This document shows positions 60,170-64,000 of a stretch of DNA of 64,000 nucleotides, piece by piece. Source of the DNA: an archaeon (lineage in GTDB: Archaea > Asgardarchaeota > Thorarchaeia > Thorarchaeales > Thorarchaeaceae); contig JAJRWI010000015.1 in assembly GCA_024276825.1 (NCBI GenBank), forward strand, positions 1-64,000, written 5' to 3'. The notes beneath the pieces were generated by a model that searched no databases, was not told the DNA's origin, and saw only the letters and a list, made by a program, of their open reading frames with translations. The translations under genes were made by a program, and so were the position numbers. How positions within the stretch are numbered: the first letter of the stretch is position 1; every line of letters begins with the position of its first letter.

Positions 60170-60925
60170 ATGGCAAGAAGAGGCCAAAAGAAACATCTGA
60201 AAAGACTACCAGCACCAAGACACTGGCCCATTAAGAGAAAGGCAGGAAAGTTCACAACCAGAGTTATTCCTGGCCCTCATCCAAAGGAGCACTGCTTGAC
60301 TCTTGCAATCCTCCTTAGAGAGGTTCTTAGTTATGCTGAGAACATGAGAGAAGTGAAGGCCATATTGAACACTGGCCAAGTCATTGTGGATGGCCGTGTG
60401 AGAAAGGAGCCTCGCTATCCAGTAGGACTTATGGATGTAATAGAGATCAAGAACTCTGGCGACAGATTCAGACTCTTACCAAAGAAGGGTGGTGGTCTCA
60501 GACTAGTCAGAATTGATGAGAGCGAGATCGGATACAAGCTCTGCAGAATTGAGAAGAAGATAATGGTGCCTGGCGGAAAGCTTCAGATGACACTTCACGA
60601 CGGAAGAAACATTTTGTTGGCTGATGGTGAGAAGCCATCAGACTATAAGACTTTGGACACATTGAAAATCACTGTTCCAGAGCAGAAACTTGTTTCGAAG
60701 ATTCCTCTTGAAACAGGTGTATACGCAATCGTCACGCAAGGCCGAAACATCGGAATCGAGGGCAAAGTTGTTGAGATTGAGAGAAGATTTGGTACTCATG
60801 CCAGTACTGTGACAATTGAAGACCCTAATGGTAATAGATTCCAGACAGCTCTCGAGTATGTATTCGCTGTTGGCAAGGATAAACCCGAAGTAAGTCTTAG
60901 TTATGAGGGGGTTGTTAACGAATGA
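60170..60925 (+). CDS. rps4e: Ribosomal protein S4e
   Basis: The 251-residue protein begins MARRGQKKHLKRLPAPRHWP and has an S4 domain region (LTLAILLREVLSYAENMREV) and a KOW-like part (GRNIGIEGKVVEIERRFGT). It is archaeal/eukaryal-specific. Its stop overlaps the L5 start (ATGA). Confidence 0.96.
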   Translation: MARRGQKKHLKRLPAPRHWPIKRKAGKFTTRVIPGPHPKEHCLTLAILLREVLSYAENMREVKAILNTGQVIVDGRVRKEPRYPVGLMDVIEIKNSGDRFRLLPKKGGGLRLVRIDESEIGYKLCRIEKKIMVPGGKLQMTLHDGRNILLADGEKPSDYKTLDTLKITVPEQKLVSKIPLETGVYAIVTQGRNIGIEGKVVEIERRFGTHASTVTIEDPNGNRFQTALEYVFAVGKDKPEVSLSYEGVVNE

Positions 60926-61506
60926 GCATTCCAGATGAACAACTTGAGAAGATATTCGTTGATGACTGGGAAGCATTCCCCATGAGAAAGCCACATATTT
61001 CGAAGGTCGTTGTCGATATGTGTACTGGCGGTGGGGAACAGCTTAATCGTGCAGAAACTATACTCGAGATGTTGACAGGACAGAAACCAGTCAGATCAAG
61101 GGCAAAGCAAACAGTCAGAGACTTTGGAATACGAAGAAAGGAGCCGATTGCAGTACGTGTGACGCTAAGACATGAGAAGGCCATTGATTTCTTGAAAAGA
61201 GCACTTGAGGCAAAGGAGAATGTGCTTCTGCTAAAGAATTGGGATGAAGATGGAAACTTCGCATTTGGAATCGCCGAGCACATTGACATACCTGGTGTCA
61301 AATATGACCCGCAACTGGGAATTCAGGGAATGAATATCACTGTGTGTGTGGAGCGGCCAGGATATAGAGTGAAACGGAGAAGGAAGCAGCGGACAAAGGT
61401 ACCATATCGACATCGACTAACTCCTGAAGAGAGTATGATCTTCATCAGGAAAGAGTTTGGAATTGAAATACTGGAGAAGCCAAGAGAGAGGACCTATCTC
61501 TTCTAG
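60922..61506 (+). CDS. rpl5: Ribosomal protein L5
   Basis: The 194-residue protein has MRKPHISKVVVDMCTGGGEQLNRA, the KPVRSRAKQTVRDFGIRRKEPI segment and a C-terminal VPYRHRLTPEESMIFIRKEFG typical of archaeal L5 (L11 of eukaryotes). It binds 5S rRNA. The S14 gene starts 12 bp later. Confidence 0.95.
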   Translation: MSIPDEQLEKIFVDDWEAFPMRKPHISKVVVDMCTGGGEQLNRAETILEMLTGQKPVRSRAKQTVRDFGIRRKEPIAVRVTLRHEKAIDFLKRALEAKENVLLLKNWDEDGNFAFGIAEHIDIPGVKYDPQLGIQGMNITVCVERPGYRVKRRRKQRTKVPYRHRLTPEESMIFIRKEFGIEILEKPRERTYLF

Positions 61507-61518
61507 AGGTGAGCACAG

Positions 61519-61692
61519 ATGAGTACAGCGAAGAAAATGAAGGGAAAGAAGAGCAAGAAGATTGGAAAGGGCAGTAGGACTTGCGTTCGATGCCAAACAC
61601 ATCAGGCAATCATACGCTCATATGGACTCAACATGTGCCGCCGATGCTTCAGAGAAACCGCTGAAAAGCTTGGATTCCGTAAGTATAGTTAA
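61519..61692 (+). CDS. rps14: Ribosomal protein S14, zinc type
   Basis: The 57-residue protein carries two CxxC pairs (CVRCQ and CRRCF) with the [11 protein letters not shown] and EKLGFRKYS ends typical of the archaeal uS14. It was easy to overlook because of its size. The order L5-S14-S8 is canonical. Confidence 0.96.
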   Translation: MSTAKKMKGKKSKKIGKGSRTCVRCQTHQAIIRSYGLNMCRRCFRETAEKLGFRKYS

Positions 61693-61709
61693 GGGAGGTC
61701 GTGAAAGAG

Positions 61710-62102
61710 ATGACACTATTAGACCCGTTGGCAGATGCGATGTCAAGCATTTACAATAGCGAGCTTGTGGGCAAGCCAGAGGTAATCATTGCCCCAGCAT
61801 CCAGCTTGATAGAGCGAGTGCTGCGTGTGATGCAAGCGAATGGCTACATTGGTGAGTTTGAGAAGATTGATGATGGAAAGGCTGGAAGGTTCAGAATCCA
61901 GCTCATGGGACGTACAAACAAATGCGGAGTCATCAAGCCACGATATCCCGTAAAGCGTGATGGGTTTGAGAAGTTTGAGAAACGGTTTCTGCCAGCATAC
62001 AACTTTGGAATACTCATCGTGACTACTCCTCAGGGAGTGATGACTCACGAAGAGGCCAAAAGGCGTGGAATCGGAGGCAGACTACTAGCCTACGTGTATT
62101 GA
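61710..62102 (+). CDS. rps8: Ribosomal protein S8
   Basis: Starting at [20 protein letters not shown] gives 130 residues, the usual length. A GTG three codons earlier would leave too little space after the gggagg ribosome-binding site. [20 protein letters not shown] and [17 protein letters not shown] confirm the archaeal S8 family. Confidence 0.95.
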   Translation: MTLLDPLADAMSSIYNSELVGKPEVIIAPASSLIERVLRVMQANGYIGEFEKIDDGKAGRFRIQLMGRTNKCGVIKPRYPVKRDGFEKFEKRFLPAYNFGILIVTTPQGVMTHEEAKRRGIGGRLLAYVY

Positions 62103-62109
62103 GGGATCT

Positions 62110-62676
62110 ATGATGTCTGGAGAATATATCTACGAGCGAAGGATTAAGATACCTGAAGACTGCAAGGTCACGCTGGAAGGAAAGACTATCACAGTGTCAG
62201 GGCCCAAGGGCACACTCACACGTGACTTTCCTGAACCACAGACCACATTGTCAATTCAGAACGATGAAGTTGTGGCTTACACAACCATCAAGAGAAAGCG
62301 TGCCCGTGCTCTTGTAGGGACCATTATCGCTCATCTCAGAAACATGTTCATCGGAGTTCAACATGGTTATACTTACGAGATGAAAATTGTCTACAGCCAC
62401 TTCCCCATCACTGTAGAGGTTCATGGTAAAGAAATCTACATCAAGAACTTCATTGGCGAGAGAGGGATCAGGAAGACCCGCATAGTGGGGGATGTAGATA
62501 TCAAGATCACAGAAGATGAAGTCATCATCAGTGGCATAGACATTGAACATGTCGCACAGACTGCTGCTAACATTCAGCTTGCGACAAAAATCAGGGACAA
62601 GGACAGACGTGTGTTCCTTGATGGTATCTATGTCATCAGAAAGAGAAAGGGTGAATCTGTCAAGTCCATAGTCTAG
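62110..62676 (+). CDS. rpl6: Ribosomal protein L6
   Basis: The 188-residue protein has two L6 domains: VTLEGKTITVSGPKGTLTRDF and RALVGTIIAHLRNMFIGVQHGY, then VEVHGKEIYIKNFIGE and DVDIKITEDEVIISGI. It binds 23S rRNA near the sarcin-ricin loop. It starts 7 bp after S8 and is followed by L32e. Confidence 0.96.
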   Translation: MMSGEYIYERRIKIPEDCKVTLEGKTITVSGPKGTLTRDFPEPQTTLSIQNDEVVAYTTIKRKRARALVGTIIAHLRNMFIGVQHGYTYEMKIVYSHFPITVEVHGKEIYIKNFIGERGIRKTRIVGDVDIKITEDEVIISGIDIEHVAQTAANIQLATKIRDKDRRVFLDGIYVIRKRKGESVKSIV

Positions 62677-62687
62677 GAGGCCAAGAG

Positions 62688-63611
62688 ATGTCAAAGAAAC
62701 CAAAGTTGGGAGATATTCCTGGTATTGGCCCTAAAATTGAGGAGAAACTCAGAGAGGCAGGCATTAAGACCCCTCTTAAGCTCAGTAGGGCAGATCCTGT
62801 AAAGTTGGCGGCCAAAGTAAATGGTCTGAGTGAGAAGAAGGCTGCAACACTGATTGAGGCTGCTAAGAAGATCATTCAGGCTCAAGAGGCTGACAAACAA
62901 GCCAAGGAAGAGAAGCCCAAGAAGACAGTCAAAAAGGAGAAGCCTAAGAAGAAGGCTCCAAAGGTAGAAGAGCCCAAGGTGGCTCCTAAGAAGAAGACAA
63001 CCAAGAAAGTTGAAGAGAAACCAGAGGCTGCTCCAAAGAAGCAGGAAACAAAGCCAGAACCACCTAAGAAGGAAGCCCCCAAGAAAAAGAGGAAGCCTTC
63101 TAAAAGGAAGCAGGCTGAGAAGCCCAAGAAGGTCACAAAGAAGCAAGAGCCCCTTACCAGGGAAACTCTTGTCGATCCAAGATTATGGAGAATTGCATAT
63201 GAGAAGCGGCGCAGACAGCCCAAGTTTCATCATGAGCAAGCTCATCGTTGGGTTCGTGTCAAGAGATCATGGAGAAAGGTTAGAGGTATTGACAGTGCCA
63301 CACGCGAGAAGCGTAAGGGACGTCCCATAATGGTGAGTGCAGGATACAGAAAGCCCAGAAAGGCAAGGGGAATTCACCCATCAAGGTATATTGAGGTCCT
63401 AGTTCACAGGCCCGAAGAACTCAAGGGTCTGGACCCAGAGCTTCATGCAGTCAGGATTGGAGGTACCGTTGGTAATCGTAAACGACAGGAGATAATCTCC
63501 CAAGCTGATGCAATGCTCATTAGAGTTCTCAATCCAGGAGCTGCAGAAACTGTGGAGGAGGAGGAACTCTTTGCAGATCTAGAGGGTATTGAAGACCTGG
63601 AGGTTGACTAG
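62688..63611 (+). CDS. rpl32e: Ribosomal protein L32e with an N-terminal helix-hairpin-helix domain and Lys/Pro-rich linker
   Basis: Of 307 residues, about 1-65 form a helix-hairpin-helix segment (LGDIPGIGPKIEEKLREAG, LSEKKAATLIEAAKKI). Residues 66-155 are a Lys/Pro/Glu-rich low-complexity linker with repeated EEPKVAPKK-like units. Only the rest is L32e (DPRLWRIAYEKRRRQPKFHH, KPRKARGIHPSRYIEVLVHRP). A plain archaeal L32e is about 130 residues. The extension probably contacts nucleic acid; haloarchaea have comparable HhH-fused L32e (recalled, not checked). Confidence 0.9.
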   Translation: MSKKPKLGDIPGIGPKIEEKLREAGIKTPLKLSRADPVKLAAKVNGLSEKKAATLIEAAKKIIQAQEADKQAKEEKPKKTVKKEKPKKKAPKVEEPKVAPKKKTTKKVEEKPEAAPKKQETKPEPPKKEAPKKKRKPSKRKQAEKPKKVTKKQEPLTRETLVDPRLWRIAYEKRRRQPKFHHEQAHRWVRVKRSWRKVRGIDSATREKRKGRPIMVSAGYRKPRKARGIHPSRYIEVLVHRPEELKGLDPELHAVRIGGTVGNRKRQEIISQADAMLIRVLNPGAAETVEEEELFADLEGIEDLEVD

Positions 63612-63612
63612 A

Positions 63613-64000
63613 ATGAAACTTACAACACAGAAGCGTCTGGCAGCACAAGTAATGGGAGTCGGAGTTTCCAGAGTATGGATTGACCCAGAATTTGAAGATG
63701 AGGTTTCACTAGCTATTACCAAAGACGATATCAGACGCCTTATTGACGAGGGAGCAATCCAGGTCAAGCAAAAGACAGGTGTGAGCAGAGGTCGTGCCCG
63801 TTTCAAGCAGGCCCAGAAGAGAAAGGGACAGAGACGTGGCCCAGGCAGAAGAAAGGGCAAATACACTGCGAAAATATCGCGCAAAGAGCGATGGATGATG
63901 AAGATTCGGCCGTTAAGGAAGGAACTCAAGAGGCTCAGAGATGAGGGCCGAATCACAAGGAAAGTCTATCGCATGTTGTATCTCAAAGCAAAAGGCAATG
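63613..64000 (+). CDS. rpl19e: Ribosomal protein L19e, 3' end beyond the window
   Basis: The ATG at 63613 starts MKLTTQKRLAAQVMGVGVSR and the frame is open to the last base. The sequence matches archaeal L19e (RVWIDPEFEDEVSLAITKDD, GQRRGPGRRKGKYTAK, RKVYRMLYLKAKGN). About 129 residues are visible of a usual 150. Confidence 0.95.
   Translation, partial: MKLTTQKRLAAQVMGVGVSRVWIDPEFEDEVSLAITKDDIRRLIDEGAIQVKQKTGVSRGRARFKQAQKRKGQRRGPGRRKGKYTAKISRKERWMMKIRPLRKELKRLRDEGRITRKVYRMLYLKAKGN

Noticed and set aside
62691..63146. A 151-residue hydrophobic minus-strand frame
   Set aside because: It is the reverse of the Lys-rich coding region of L32e, which produces Leu/Phe-rich artefacts.
1..64000. CRISPR arrays, rRNA genes or prophage
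   Set aside because: No regularly spaced short repeats, rRNA segments or phage structural genes were seen.

Overview
The window is archaeal. It holds an archaeal ribosomal-protein operon that includes the RNase P protein Rpp29, S4e, L19e and L32e. It also has two TFB genes, aIF1, Rpo12, an archaeal tRNA-splicing endonuclease, geranylgeranylglyceryl phosphate synthase (ether lipids), archaeal-type LeuRS and type II methionine aminopeptidase. A roadblock/LC7 protein, a PARP-type zinc finger protein and a complete archaeal/eukaryal selenocysteine locus point to an Asgard archaeon, perhaps Thorarchaeota-like. That placement is an inference from gene content. The many Fe-S proteins, HdrA, HypD, two aldehyde:ferredoxin oxidoreductases and Mo/W-cofactor genes indicate an anaerobe that uses tungsten or molybdenum enzymes.

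Layout. 1-5.1 kb: an Acr3 arsenite exporter among three paralogous double-winged-helix proteins (one cut by the window edge, one 5'-truncated at a repeat). 5.1-8.5 kb: an MTA/SAH-deaminase-like amidohydrolase and a PAS histidine kinase. 8.5-21 kb: two ferredoxin-AOR pairs. Between and beside them lie a PARP-finger protein, a broken archaeal ATPase, a DHOD/PreA-like flavoprotein, an M24 peptidase, a PfkB kinase, a MoaD-like carrier, a cyclic amidohydrolase and small regulators. This looks like a nucleobase or cyclic-amide catabolic neighbourhood coupled to tungsten enzymes. 21-29 kb: a histidine kinase interrupted by an in-frame TAG, LeuRS, a methyltransferase-like protein, a degenerate aspartoacylase and an ICMT-like membrane protein. 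29-38 kb: TFB, then the selenocysteine locus (pstK facing selB-spcS-unknown gene-tRNA-Sec), a NapH-type ferredoxin, a ModE-like regulator and a SelD-related protein. 38-56.9 kb: mixed housekeeping genes. 57-64 kb: the ribosomal operon L22-S3-L29-Rpp29-S17-L14-L24-S4e-L5-S14-S8-L6-L32e-L19e, which runs off the window.

The most unusual items are these. (1) An undescribed ~184-bp dispersed repeat has three copies in the same orientation, two conserved hairpins and no terminal inverted repeats. Two of the copies sit exactly at breakpoints of damaged genes. (2) A very compact Sec locus contains an unknown protein gene overlapping spcS and lying 13 bp from tRNA-Sec. (3) A histidine kinase is interrupted by an in-frame amber codon between its G1 and G2 boxes. 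(4) A PARP-type zinc finger occurs in an archaeal protein. (5) An AOR has Asp in place of the first Fe-S cysteine. (6) A structured leader or ncRNA candidate lies upstream of L22.
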